Positions 18,613-27,213 of a stretch of 64,000 nt of DNA are shown in pieces (the first letter of the stretch is position 1; the number at the start of each line of letters is the position of its first letter). Where the stretch lies: contig JANQOR010000016.1 of assembly GCA_028285685.1 (NCBI GenBank), forward strand, positions 1 through 64,000. Reading direction: 5' to 3'. A program made the translations under genes and the position numbers. This stretch comes from Cyclobacteriaceae bacterium. Its GTDB lineage: Bacteria; Bacteroidota; Bacteroidia; Cytophagales; Cyclobacteriaceae. The notes beneath the pieces were generated by a model. That model saw only the letters and a program-made list of their open reading frames with translations, had not been told where the DNA came from and made no database searches.

Positions 18613-19455
18613 TCACCTGGAAACATGTAGCCTATATCCAATCGAGCGTAGGTTCTCGATTCTTACCGTATTATCCATGCTTAGATACTTTCTAATCTTC
18701 GATATAAAAACGTCCATGCTGCGAGCTACAAAAAAGCCTTCTTGTTCCCATACTGTTTTGAGAAATACCTCACGATCAATCACTTGATTAGGATTCTCAA
18801 AGAAAAGCTTTAAAATTTTACTTTCTTTATAAGTGAGTTGGTAAGAATGACGGTTTACAACAAGACTGCGGTTGTGATAGTCCAAGCTTGAGTTTCCCAA
18901 ACGAATCAAATTACGATTTCTTAGTGAAAGTGGTGAAGATCCTCGAAGAATCAGGTGGAAGTAAGACCAGGAAACAATGATCAACACAATTGGAATAAAA
19001 ACCCAAAAGTCGATCTGACTCATCAAGTAGCTTTTTCGCGATGGAAAGAGAATCGCAAAATTCTTGTTGATCCCATCTGTTTTGCCAGATCCGATTCTTG
19101 TATCATTAATTGAAGCAGTTTTGACATAATTCCCGTACACTAGAGAATCATCTTCGGCATTGTAAACGCCTATTTCATAGTCCAGCTGAATATTTCTCGC
19201 AGTGAATTCCTTTCTTATCATGGTGTCCACTTTCTGGCTGGAGACTGGACTATTTGCAGTTACATAGAAATAGTTAGCAGATTTTTTCTCAACACTGGCA
19301 TGCTCGCTCATCGTATCAGCCACTGTATATAGGGCTACCGAAACCGAATGATCAAACTGAGCGGCAGTGGCATCAAAGGCTTCCGAAAACCATATACTCT
19401 GTAAGCAAACCAAAAAGACGAGAAGGATACTTGCACCTATAATTAGCTTTTTCAC
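18613..19455 (-). CDS. Inverted-topology membrane wHTH regulator with periplasmic sensor
   Basis: This 280-residue protein has an N-terminal membrane helix (IIGASILLVFLVCLQSI), a periplasmic domain of about 130 residues like those of sensor kinases, a second membrane helix (WVFIPIVLIIVSWSYFHLI), and an OmpR-type winged helix at the C-terminus (about residues 195-280; DREVFLKTVWEQEG, recognition helix RSMDVFISKIRKYL, wing RSIGYRLHVS). It looks like a histidine kinase whose catalytic part has been replaced by a DNA-binding domain, giving a one-component regulator. It is divergent from the DUF2723 gene, and three 11-bp-period repeats lie between them. It converges with the plug-protein gene, 17 bases away. 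Confidence 0.87.
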   Translation of the reverse strand: MKKLIIGASILLVFLVCLQSIWFSEAFDATAAQFDHSVSVALYTVADTMSEHASVEKKSANYFYVTANSPVSSQKVDTMIRKEFTARNIQLDYEIGVYNAEDDSLVYGNYVKTASINDTRIGSGKTDGINKNFAILFPSRKSYLMSQIDFWVFIPIVLIIVSWSYFHLILRGSSPLSLRNRNLIRLGNSSLDYHNRSLVVNRHSYQLTYKESKILKLFFENPNQVIDREVFLKTVWEQEGFFVARSMDVFISKIRKYLSMDNTVRIENLRSIGYRLHVSR

Positions 19456-19514
19456 GAGACTTTTATTTATAAAAATAGAATCATAAACGCATCAAATAGG
19501 AGGTGGTTTGGCTT

Positions 19515-19547
19515 TTTAACACTGATTTAACACTTCTTTACCTGGGT
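19515..19547. promoter_or_regulatory. 11-bp-period direct repeats between wHTH regulator and DUF2723 gene
   Basis: TTTAACACTGA (19515-19525) is followed by TTTAACACTTC (19526-19536) and a weaker TTTACCTGGGT (19537-19547), with an exact 11-bp period. The first two units agree at 9 of 11 positions. This is the layout of a PhoB-type box. It lies in the 130-bp region shared by the regulator (start 19455) and the DUF2723 gene (start 19586), which suggests self-control and control of the glycosyltransferase gene. Confidence 0.6.
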
Positions 19548-19585
19548 TAACTATAGTTGCGTGGTCGGCTGGATAAGATTGCCAG

Positions 19586-22500
19586 ATGAAATTACATGCG
19601 TTGGACAATCAGGCTCGCTACTTTTTGTTAGCAATCATTTTTCAATTTGTGGCATTTACGATGATGGCTGTTGATCCGGTTCCTCATGGGTTTGGCCCCT
19701 TGACTTTGTGGGTTGCACCAATTCTGTTGATGACTGGTATTCTGCTTCCAGCAATTGGTCTTACTAAATCCTTTTCTCTACCCAGATGGTTGACAAAAGC
19801 GAAATCGGAACCCGTAAAACTTGTTGGTTTTCTACTATCATTTTCGATTTCCATCGCTACTTACCTACTTACTTTGGAGCCGACTGCTTCGCTGTGGGAC
19901 TGTTCGGAAACTATTGCTGCTGCTTATAAGTTACAGGTACCCCATACACCTGGAACTCCGCTTACTCTATTGATTGCACGGTTGTTTTCCATGTTAGCCC
20001 TGGGAGAAGTATACCAGGTCGCATGGTATATCAATTTAATGTCGGCATGCTTCTCATCTCTGGCTGTTGGCTTTATATTCTTGATCACATGGCACCTCGG
20101 TAGCAAGATCTGTAAGAACAATTGGGTCCTGTTTATTGGAAGTGTGGGAGGTGCCATGTGTCTGGCTTTTTCCGATTCATTCTGGTTTTCGGCAGTAGAA
20201 GCAGAAACATATGGACCATCCATTTTCTTTATGGTTTTCCTGATATGGCTTTCTGTCCCGACAGGAATTTATAAGGAAAAAGACCAAAAACAGTGGATTT
20301 TGCTGATGTCGTATTTAGCGGGGCTAGCATATTGTATTCATCCAATGTGCATCCTGATCCTGCCTGTTTGTATTCTGTTATGGCGATATCGTACACATTC
20401 CGATAGCTGGAAGCAAATAACTCTCTCGATGGGACTGGGATTTGGCTACATTTTATTTATCAGTAAAGTCTTGGCGGTGGATTTGTTCGAATGGGCCTTC
20501 AAACTAGACCTACTTCTTGTCAATCAGCTATCTCTTCCTTTTTATTCCGGAGTGTTTCTTCTGCTTTTGGTGTTGGGTGGTGGTATTGTTATTGTCTGGA
20601 AGCGATACCAAAAATCCAGATTGATCCTGGCGGCTGCTCTCATGACGATGATGGGTTTCTCGCCATACATTATGCTGTTTATCAGATCCTCTAAATTGCC
20701 ACCCATCAATGAATTTTCCCCTGGGAATCTTGCAAAGATCAAACCATACATGAATAGGGAATCCTACCCAAGTCGTCCACTGGTGTATGGACCCTATTTT
20801 GATACTAAAATGGTAGACATATCTGACAGGGCGCTTACTTATGTTGTCGGTGGCAATCAATACCATTCGGTAGGGCAGGTGCCGGAGTATCACTACGACA
20901 AAGAAAGAATGACCATTCTCCCACGAATTTACAGCAACGATGAGGCACATATCACGACTTACCGGCAATGGACTGGACTGTCAGTGGGAGAGAGGCCCCG
21001 ATTTACTGATAACCTAATATTCATGTTCCGTTACCAGCTAGGACACATGTTTGGAAGATATTTCATGTGGAATTTTGCGGGCCGGGCTAGTGATGTCCAA
21101 CATGCAGATTGGCTGACTCCCTGGCAAGGTTCTGCTGACCGATCTGCTGAAGAATACTCAAGAGCCAAGAATCAATATTACATGTTGCCACTGTTGCTGG
21201 GACTAATAGGACTGATCATCCAGCTGAAAAAGGACAGGAAAGGTTTTTTAGCAAACCTCTCTTTTTTCCTTATCACGGGATTGCTCTTGGCTATCTATCT
21301 AAATGCCACACCAAATGAACCCAGAGAACGGGACTACATTTATGTGGGTGCTTATACGTCCTTTTCCATTTGGATTGGGCTGGGGATGATGTCTATTGCG
21401 AACATCTTTCGTGGAAGGGCTGTTGCATTGCCCGCACTTATTATCTTTTGTCTTCCTGCTTGGATGCTTTACCAAAACCTGGACGATCATGATAGGTCTG
21501 GCAGGACCTTCCAGATCGATCATGCCAGAAATTTGCTGAGAGGCTGCGAGAAAAACGCGGTTCTTTTTACAGGGGGAGATAATGACACCTTCCCCTTGTG
21601 GTACTTGCAAGAGGTAGAGGGTTTCAGAACGGACGTACGCGTTAAGGTTCTAAGTTATTTCAATGCGGATTGGTATATCAATCAACTTACTCGGCAGTAC
21701 TATGATTCTCCGGCCTTTGCATTGACTCTCAAGTCTGGTGAAAACCAATATGGTCCTTATGATCCTCCATACATTCACGAGACCACAAAGTCACCAATTT
21801 CTTGGGCCAGGTATATGGATGCATTGAATGCTGAAAATCCAAAACTGAGACTAAAAAGTGTTTCCGGAAGTGACTATTATTTTTTACCCTCTCGTCATAT
21901 AACTCTATCAACCTCTAAGGGTACAGTTGATATTAAAGCTGAAGGCAACTACCTTCAAAAAAGCGAATTAGCTATTCTTGATTTGGTCCAAACCAATGGT
22001 TGGGACAGGCCCATCTACTTCAATTTCACTGGTTTAAACAGCCTAGGGATTGATTTGGCACCTTATCTGATCCAGGAGGGATTGCTGTACAAGTTAGTAC
22101 CTGAGAAAAATACTGAGGGAGAAATGTTACTCAACGCTGAAAGATCCTATCGTAACCTTGTAGTGAATTCGGATTATTCAAACCTTAGCAATTCTCAAGT
22201 TTATTTCAACCATGAAGATTACAATTCCAGAATGATCATACCCATCAAGTTTGCTTTCAATTCATTACTTGAAAATTATTTAAAGGAAGGAAACATCAAA
22301 CGTGCTCAAGAATTAGCAGCCTTTGCTCATGATCACATATACCATGATCACCTCGAGCCTTCGTACGCTGATATTCAGTTTGCTGTTTTCCTAAGCAGGC
22401 TTGGCCAAGGATCAGTTGTCCCTAGATTGATTGATCGCACATTTCGCTTTTTTTACTCAAGAATTGCCAGTGGACTAGACCGTGAGGAGATACCGACTAG

Positions 22501-22612
22501 GGGAGATTTAATCGTGTTGCAAGAGTCAGCGAGGTTGTCAAATAATTCCAGGCATTCAAATGAATATGAAGAACTGATCAGAAGATTACAATCTACAAAT
22601 GCCTTAAAGTAG
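19586..22612 (+). CDS. DUF2723 polytopic glycosyltransferase-like protein
   Basis: This 1008-residue protein has a large N-terminal membrane region with about 12-15 helices and a soluble C-terminal part with helical repeat character. The DUF2723 hallmark is clear: LEPTASLWDCSETIAAAYKL followed by PHTPGTPLTLLIAR. DUF2723 proteins are GT-C-type membrane glycosyltransferases related to protein O-mannosyltransferases, with the acidic residue of the DCSE loop expected at the active site. They may glycosylate exported proteins in Bacteroidota, but donor and acceptor are not established. It is divergent from the winged-helix regulator at 18613-19455. Confidence 0.9.
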   Translation: MKLHALDNQARYFLLAIIFQFVAFTMMAVDPVPHGFGPLTLWVAPILLMTGILLPAIGLTKSFSLPRWLTKAKSEPVKLVGFLLSFSISIATYLLTLEPTASLWDCSETIAAAYKLQVPHTPGTPLTLLIARLFSMLALGEVYQVAWYINLMSACFSSLAVGFIFLITWHLGSKICKNNWVLFIGSVGGAMCLAFSDSFWFSAVEAETYGPSIFFMVFLIWLSVPTGIYKEKDQKQWILLMSYLAGLAYCIHPMCILILPVCILLWRYRTHSDSWKQITLSMGLGFGYILFISKVLAVDLFEWAFKLDLLLVNQLSLPFYSGVFLLLLVLGGGIVIVWKRYQKSRLILAAALMTMMGFSPYIMLFIRSSKLPPINEFSPGNLAKIKPYMNRESYPSRPLVYGPYFDTKMVDISDRALTYVVGGNQYHSVGQVPEYHYDKERMTILPRIYSNDEAHITTYRQWTGLSVGERPRFTDNLIFMFRYQLGHMFGRYFMWNFAGRASDVQHADWLTPWQGSADRSAEEYSRAKNQYYMLPLLLGLIGLIIQLKKDRKGFLANLSFFLITGLLLAIYLNATPNEPRERDYIYVGAYTSFSIWIGLGMMSIANIFRGRAVALPALIIFCLPAWMLYQNLDDHDRSGRTFQIDHARNLLRGCEKNAVLFTGGDNDTFPLWYLQEVEGFRTDVRVKVLSYFNADWYINQLTRQYYDSPAFALTLKSGENQYGPYDPPYIHETTKSPISWARYMDALNAENPKLRLKSVSGSDYYFLPSRHITLSTSKGTVDIKAEGNYLQKSELAILDLVQTNGWDRPIYFNFTGLNSLGIDLAPYLIQEGLLYKLVPEKNTEGEMLLNAERSYRNLVVNSDYSNLSNSQVYFNHEDYNSRMIIPIKFAFNSLLENYLKEGNIKRAQELAAFAHDHIYHDHLEPSYADIQFAVFLSRLGQGSVVPRLIDRTFRFFYSRIASGLDREEIPTRGDLIVLQESARLSNNSRHSNEYEELIRRLQSTNALK

Positions 22613-22622
22613 AAATACTCGA

Positions 22623-22665
22623 TCTTAGCTAGACCGGAAATATTGTGGATTTTGCGCAGCTAAGA
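22623..22665 (+). other. Inverted repeat in the leader of the SprA-like gene
   Basis: TCTTAGCT (22623-22630) and AGCTAAGA (22658-22665) form a perfect 8-bp inverted repeat with a 27-base loop. It lies between the DUF2723 stop and the SprA-like start. It could be a weak terminator or leader hairpin; no clear T-run follows. Confidence 0.3.
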
Positions 22666-22675
22666 ATTAAAAACG

Positions 22676-23863
22676 TTGCTTGTAAACCGTATTAATCATA
22701 CTTTTAGCAAAGTGAGTAGATTATCGCTTCCATCGGTCTGCCTAGTCCTTTCTGCATTGTCATGTGATAGTGATAGTGGCAGCGTAAAGCCGGATCCATA
22801 TCGACAATTTGAAATTCAAGGTTCGCAATATGATGAAAACCGACACTATTTCTTAGGACACTTCTTCAGGGACAATTACGAGAAGTGGTTGGAGACGACA
22901 CCTCAAATCACTTCAGGTGTCAAGGTTAGTCACTTGGATATCTATACGCTTAATCGAGCTGGAGAAACCGAAGATGTCCGAAACATCGTGGCACTTATGG
23001 ATCTTGGAGAAGCCATACGGATTCATGCTCCTGAAATCATTTCGAATCAAAACCAACCCACCGGCAATCCGGCCTGGAATGGAGCAAACAACCTATTTAG
23101 TCATCTTACGGAATATGGTTTCGAACATGCAGACGTTGACCTGCAGCTCAAATTTCCAAGCTTCCAACGTGGTGTCGATTATTTGAAGGTCAGTTCTGCT
23201 CGGAAACTAGACGATATAGAATTCACCGTGAACCTGGATTTGGGATACATGACACTGCTGAGAAGACTAGCAGATGATGAATTTCTTGCCGTATCTTATC
23301 AATATTCACACAACGGGAATGTTTATCAAGTGGGCGAAATGATCTCTGATTATTTCGACAGAGAACACGATGAAGTCATTTACCTCAAAATGCTAAAACC
23401 TCATGTGGTATCAACGGAAGTAAATACCTGGGATTTGATGATGAAGAATATCTACAGTTTTAATGCTACCCAAGTTCAGCGGGAGGAGTTTGAGCTTGAC
23501 ATCCTTTATCGTGATGATGTTTCGGGGCAAGATTTTTTCTCACTACCTGAAGGTCTATTACTAACAGGTGTCCCACTCGTCGAAGTACTTGGTTTAGACC
23601 GTCTCAATCAAACGCATGATCGGCTTTCAGATGGGAATTTTGATTTTATCGAGGGTATAACCATTGACACAAGGAATGGAAATATAATTTTCCCAGTCGT
23701 GGAACCGTTTGGAAGCCACCTGCAGTCTTGGTTTGATATCGACACCGAGGGCCATCTGATTGAGAAATATGTCTACGATGAGTTGTACTCTAATACAAAG
23801 GCCACGGTCGAGCAGGGAGCCAAGAATAAATTTGTTATTTCTGGAAAGCTCCTAAAAAACTAA
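22676..23863 (+). CDS. Stand-alone SprA-domain lipoprotein
   Basis: The 395-residue product has a lipoprotein-like signal (VCLVLSALSC; Cys30 from the TTG start), and almost all of the rest resembles one internal SprA_N-type domain of the T9SS translocon protein SprA. Characteristic stretches in order are YDENRHYFLGHFFRDNYEKW, VRNIVALMDLGE, EVIYLKMLKPH, WDLMMKNIYSF, EVLGLDRLNQ, GNIIFPVVEPFG and AKNKFVISGKL. SprA is about 2400 residues and forms the outer-membrane channel; here the ORF stops cleanly at the end of the domain and no barrel sequence follows. The start is non-ATG: TTG at 22676, or GTG at 22712, which gives a compact signal peptide. The gene next door encodes a T9SS cargo protein. 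Confidence 0.85.
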   Translation: MLVNRINHTFSKVSRLSLPSVCLVLSALSCDSDSGSVKPDPYRQFEIQGSQYDENRHYFLGHFFRDNYEKWLETTPQITSGVKVSHLDIYTLNRAGETEDVRNIVALMDLGEAIRIHAPEIISNQNQPTGNPAWNGANNLFSHLTEYGFEHADVDLQLKFPSFQRGVDYLKVSSARKLDDIEFTVNLDLGYMTLLRRLADDEFLAVSYQYSHNGNVYQVGEMISDYFDREHDEVIYLKMLKPHVVSTEVNTWDLMMKNIYSFNATQVQREEFELDILYRDDVSGQDFFSLPEGLLLTGVPLVEVLGLDRLNQTHDRLSDGNFDFIEGITIDTRNGNIIFPVVEPFGSHLQSWFDIDTEGHLIEKYVYDELYSNTKATVEQGAKNKFVISGKLLKN

Positions 23864-23873
23864 CGTTTAGTTT

Positions 23874-23890
23874 CAGATGCCAATCATCTG
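23874..23890. terminator. Weak hairpin between convergent genes
   Basis: CAGATG (23874-23879), loop CCAAT, CATCTG (23885-23890) forms a 6-bp stem between the convergent SprA-like and PKD genes. There is no strong T-run, so terminator activity is uncertain. Confidence 0.3.
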
Positions 23891-23921
23891 CTTGTAGATT
23901 GCTGATTTGAAATGTGGCTAT

Positions 23922-26900
23922 TTATTCAATAATTAGTGTTTGAACAAAGTGTTCATTTGTTTCTTGGTTAATGAGATGTAGCATGTAGGTGCCCGTCGCT
24001 AACGAAAGAAGATCTATTTGACCTGTGCCATCAACTAGTTGATCTCGAATCAGCTTTCCACTTAGATCATAAACCTCGACGGTAAAGTCTTCAACTAGAT
24101 TGTCACCAAAATCTAATTGAATCATTCCATCACTTGGATTAGGAAATAACTTGATCCCTGTATTCAATAGATCGCGAATACCGGTCACTGTAAAGGTAAT
24201 CTGCTCACAATGCTGATTTTGATCACAATCGTTACTCGCCATAAGACAAATAGTAAACGTTTGACCATCAAAGTCCTGGAAATCATGAATGGGATCAACT
24301 TCCGTGGACATTTCTCCGTCACCGAAATCCCAGGAGAAGCTTGATCCGTCAGTCGATAGATTTTCAAATTCGACGGAAGCTGTGTTGCCTGAGGTTGAGT
24401 GCGTAAAACCAAAAGCTGCTACCGGCGGATCAACTACAACAACACTCACAACCTCAAAGTCGAAGCACCCATTGCCATTATCCACTAGCAGAGACGGAGC
24501 ATAGGTGCCTGCGTTGTCGTACACGAAAGTTGCGTCACCTATTGTGTGACTGTCGACTGTTCCATCCCCATCAAAATCCCATGAGTAGGTTGTCATGGCA
24601 TTTACATCGCTAAAATCAGTGAAGGTAATCACATCTCCTACACAAGTATTTGCCACCGTAAAGTCAGCAGTTGGTTGCATAGTAACAACCACACTCTCCG
24701 TGTGCGTTAGCGTATCTTCATCGGGCGTAACTATTGACAGGATTGCAGTGAAGGTACCATCACTATCGTATGTAAATTGAGTGCCTCCTACCGCCGAATC
24801 ATCTGCTAAGCCGTCGTTGTCAAAATCCCATGAGTAGGTAGAGCCTGCTGGGATCTCGGTAGACAGATCAACGAACGTCGTGCTGCTTCCCTCACATACC
24901 GACGAAGCACTAAAACGGGCAATAGAGTTCGGGGTGTTGGTAGCGGTCAAGGTGAGATCTTCGCAGTACTGAGTTTGTGAACAGTCGTTAGTTACTGTTA
25001 GGCACACGGTAAAAGTCTGGCCCTCGAAATCGATAAAATCGTGTGAAGGGTCAATATCCATCGATGACGAGCCGTCACCAAAATCCCAAGTGTAACTTGT
25101 TCCACCCGCAGATTGATTGTCGAACAACACTGTAGCCGTATTTCCTGAGCTCGAGTACGTATAATCAAAATCAGGTTGTGGTCCGTCTTCCACCACAATG
25201 CTTATTGCCTTGAAATCCAGGCATCCGTTTCCATTATCTACAGCGAGGGAAGGCGCATAATTGCCAGCACTAGCGTAGGTGAAGGTCACATCACCAACAG
25301 TGGTGCTGTCAGTCACACCGTCCCCGTCAAAATCCCAGGAATAGCTGCTCAAAGCGTTTGAAGTGCTTAAGTCTGTGAAATTGGTCACCTGGCCTGCACA
25401 GGCTGTCCCTACTAAAAAGTCTGCGATAGGTTGCTGTGTGACGATTACGTTTTCTGAATAGGTTAACGAGTCTTCACCGGGAGTGATGATCAACAATGTT
25501 GCATCATATGTGCCAAACATAGCATAGGTAAACTGAACATCGCCACTCGTTGAAGCATCTTCAACGCCATCATTTTCAAAGTCCCATGAATAGACGGACC
25601 CAGCCGGAATTTCTGTGGATAGGTCAATGAAGGAAGTGACAGTTCCCTGGCAGACTGGTGATGAACTGAAGCGTGCGTTGGCATTAGGAGGAGTAATGCT
25701 CGGATCTACTGTGATCATGCGCGAATAGGTCGAACCACATCCCAGACTATCTGTGACATGAAGAGTTGTGAGATAGGTGCTGTCTGTCGAAAAAGTGTAA
25801 CTAGTTGGACCGTCAGTGGTATCGTCAATGGTTCCGTCAGTTTCAAAATCCCAAAGCCAATGATAAGTCGAGTCAACGTTAAATTCATCTACCTCGTAGA
25901 ATGTCGCCATTCCAAGTTGCACTGTCTCAGCACTGAATACCACGATTGGTTTAGGTTTTACGTTGACCTGTATGCCAGTGCTATCAGTACAGACCGCACC
26001 ATTTTCTATTACCAGCGAAAGGGTATGGGTTCCGGGATTTGTGAATATGTGAACTGTATCTCCTTCAAATGTACTTATCAGTTGTCCGTCGGCATACCAT
26101 CGGTAGTCCACCGCGCCCACGAATCCTGAGCTAGTGTCTGTTAGTTGAACGGGTTCTCCGACGCAGGCACTTAAAGCTGCCAACCCGGCGATTGGACAGT
26201 CTCCGTCCACATTGAACGTGACAGTCTCTCGATGACCCCATTCACCGTTTTCATTTTGTGCCCGGATGGTTATAGAATGTTGGCCAATGGTGAGTGTATC
26301 ACCAGTATCTAACATCATGCTCAGTGTGTCAATCGAGTCTGTCGTAGGGGAAATAGGAATTTGAACTCCTGCACCTACACCAGGATCTTGGTCATAGAAG
26401 TATTCGAGTGCATTTATACCTGCTACGCCTGGAGTTACCGGATTGATATTTTGGATATAGATTGTACGAGTTTCGCCCATGCTCCACATATCTGCTGAAT
26501 TCTTACTCCGGATTGTAATCGTATGATATCCCTCAGAAAGTCCTGACGAATTGATAATTTCCGTGATATCCAGCATCTGACCCTGGCTGATGGAGATAGC
26601 TGTTCCTAGTCCCACACCCGGATCATCATCGAAAAAATGCTCTAATGATGTAATATCCTCCGTAGTGGGTGTTGGATTGCTCACTGAGCCCTGAATATAG
26701 AATGTACGCGTTTCTGCAAATCCCCACTGCTCATTGGCATTTTTTGCTCGCACGGTGGCGGTGTGAAAACCAGCGGTCAGGGAACTTGCGTCGAATAGAT
26801 CGTTAATGTCAATTTCTTGTCCGGGAACGATGGTAAGCGAATTAGCCATTCCAACTCCTGGATCCACACCGATAAAGTACTCCAGGGTAGCGATATCATG

Positions 26901-27209
26901 CGTAGTGGGTGGGATAGGTGATGCTATATCCTGAATGTAAAAAACACGCCGTTCAAACATACTCCATTCACCAGCCAGGTTTTGCGCCCTAACAACCATT
27001 AAATGAGGCCCTTGGGTCAAACTCATACTGGAGATAGGGACAGTAAAGTTCAGGTCTACCTCTTGTCCTTGCGTGACAGTTACTGATGTAGCCAGCCCTA
27101 CTCCAGGGTCATTATCAATGTAGTATTCCAACGCCATGATATCCGATTGGGCGTAGAGAAGCACTGCTGATATGCAGGCACTGATCGCTGTGAAGAACTT
27201 CTTCATCAC
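23922..27209 (-). CDS. Secreted PKD-repeat protein with T9SS sorting domain
   Basis: This 1095-residue protein has a signal peptide (MMKKFFTAISACISAVLLYAQ). Four N-terminal repeats of about 75 residues follow, each with an LEYxxDxDPGVG motif. Then come about eight PKD-like beta domains with YSWDFDGDG and YTWDFGDG motifs. The C-terminal type A T9SS sorting domain starts at GIKLFPNPSDGMIQLDF. Three PKD domains are repeated as one block. PKD domains usually give reach or bind glycans; no enzyme domain was seen, so adhesion or a structural role is likely. The start lies 4 bases after the stop of the beta-helix gene 27214-28404, so the two form an operon. Confidence 0.9.
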   Translation of the reverse strand: MMKKFFTAISACISAVLLYAQSDIMALEYYIDNDPGVGLATSVTVTQGQEVDLNFTVPISSMSLTQGPHLMVVRAQNLAGEWSMFERRVFYIQDIASPIPPTTHDIATLEYFIGVDPGVGMANSLTIVPGQEIDINDLFDASSLTAGFHTATVRAKNANEQWGFAETRTFYIQGSVSNPTPTTEDITSLEHFFDDDPGVGLGTAISISQGQMLDITEIINSSGLSEGYHTITIRSKNSADMWSMGETRTIYIQNINPVTPGVAGINALEYFYDQDPGVGAGVQIPISPTTDSIDTLSMMLDTGDTLTIGQHSITIRAQNENGEWGHRETVTFNVDGDCPIAGLAALSACVGEPVQLTDTSSGFVGAVDYRWYADGQLISTFEGDTVHIFTNPGTHTLSLVIENGAVCTDSTGIQVNVKPKPIVVFSAETVQLGMATFYEVDEFNVDSTYHWLWDFETDGTIDDTTDGPTSYTFSTDSTYLTTLHVTDSLGCGSTYSRMITVDPSITPPNANARFSSSPVCQGTVTSFIDLSTEIPAGSVYSWDFENDGVEDASTSGDVQFTYAMFGTYDATLLIITPGEDSLTYSENVIVTQQPIADFLVGTACAGQVTNFTDLSTSNALSSYSWDFDGDGVTDSTTVGDVTFTYASAGNYAPSLAVDNGNGCLDFKAISIVVEDGPQPDFDYTYSSSGNTATVLFDNQSAGGTSYTWDFGDGSSSMDIDPSHDFIDFEGQTFTVCLTVTNDCSQTQYCEDLTLTATNTPNSIARFSASSVCEGSSTTFVDLSTEIPAGSTYSWDFDNDGLADDSAVGGTQFTYDSDGTFTAILSIVTPDEDTLTHTESVVVTMQPTADFTVANTCVGDVITFTDFSDVNAMTTYSWDFDGDGTVDSHTIGDATFVYDNAGTYAPSLLVDNGNGCFDFEVVSVVVVDPPVAAFGFTHSTSGNTASVEFENLSTDGSSFSWDFGDGEMSTEVDPIHDFQDFDGQTFTICLMASNDCDQNQHCEQITFTVTGIRDLLNTGIKLFPNPSDGMIQLDFGDNLVEDFTVEVYDLSGKLIRDQLVDGTGQIDLLSLATGTYMLHLINQETNEHFVQTLIIE
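24190..25690 (-). repeat. Tandem duplication of a three-PKD block
   Basis: About 250 codons (25690 down to about 24935) are repeated in the next 250 (24934 down to about 24190). Both blocks begin ARFS and share LSTEIPAGS, then YSWDFDGDG, then YAPSL, VDNGNGC and WDFGDG in the same order and spacing. The copies have drifted, so this is an old duplication. Confidence 0.8.
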
Positions 27210-27213
27210 AGTA

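Noticed and set aside
20528-20968. Minus-strand frame of 146 codons
   Set aside because: It is antisense to the DUF2723 gene and reads as a random His/Arg-rich sequence.
25758-26129. Plus-strand frame of 123 codons
   Set aside because: It is antisense to the PKD-repeat protein; the repeats leave stops rare on the other strand.
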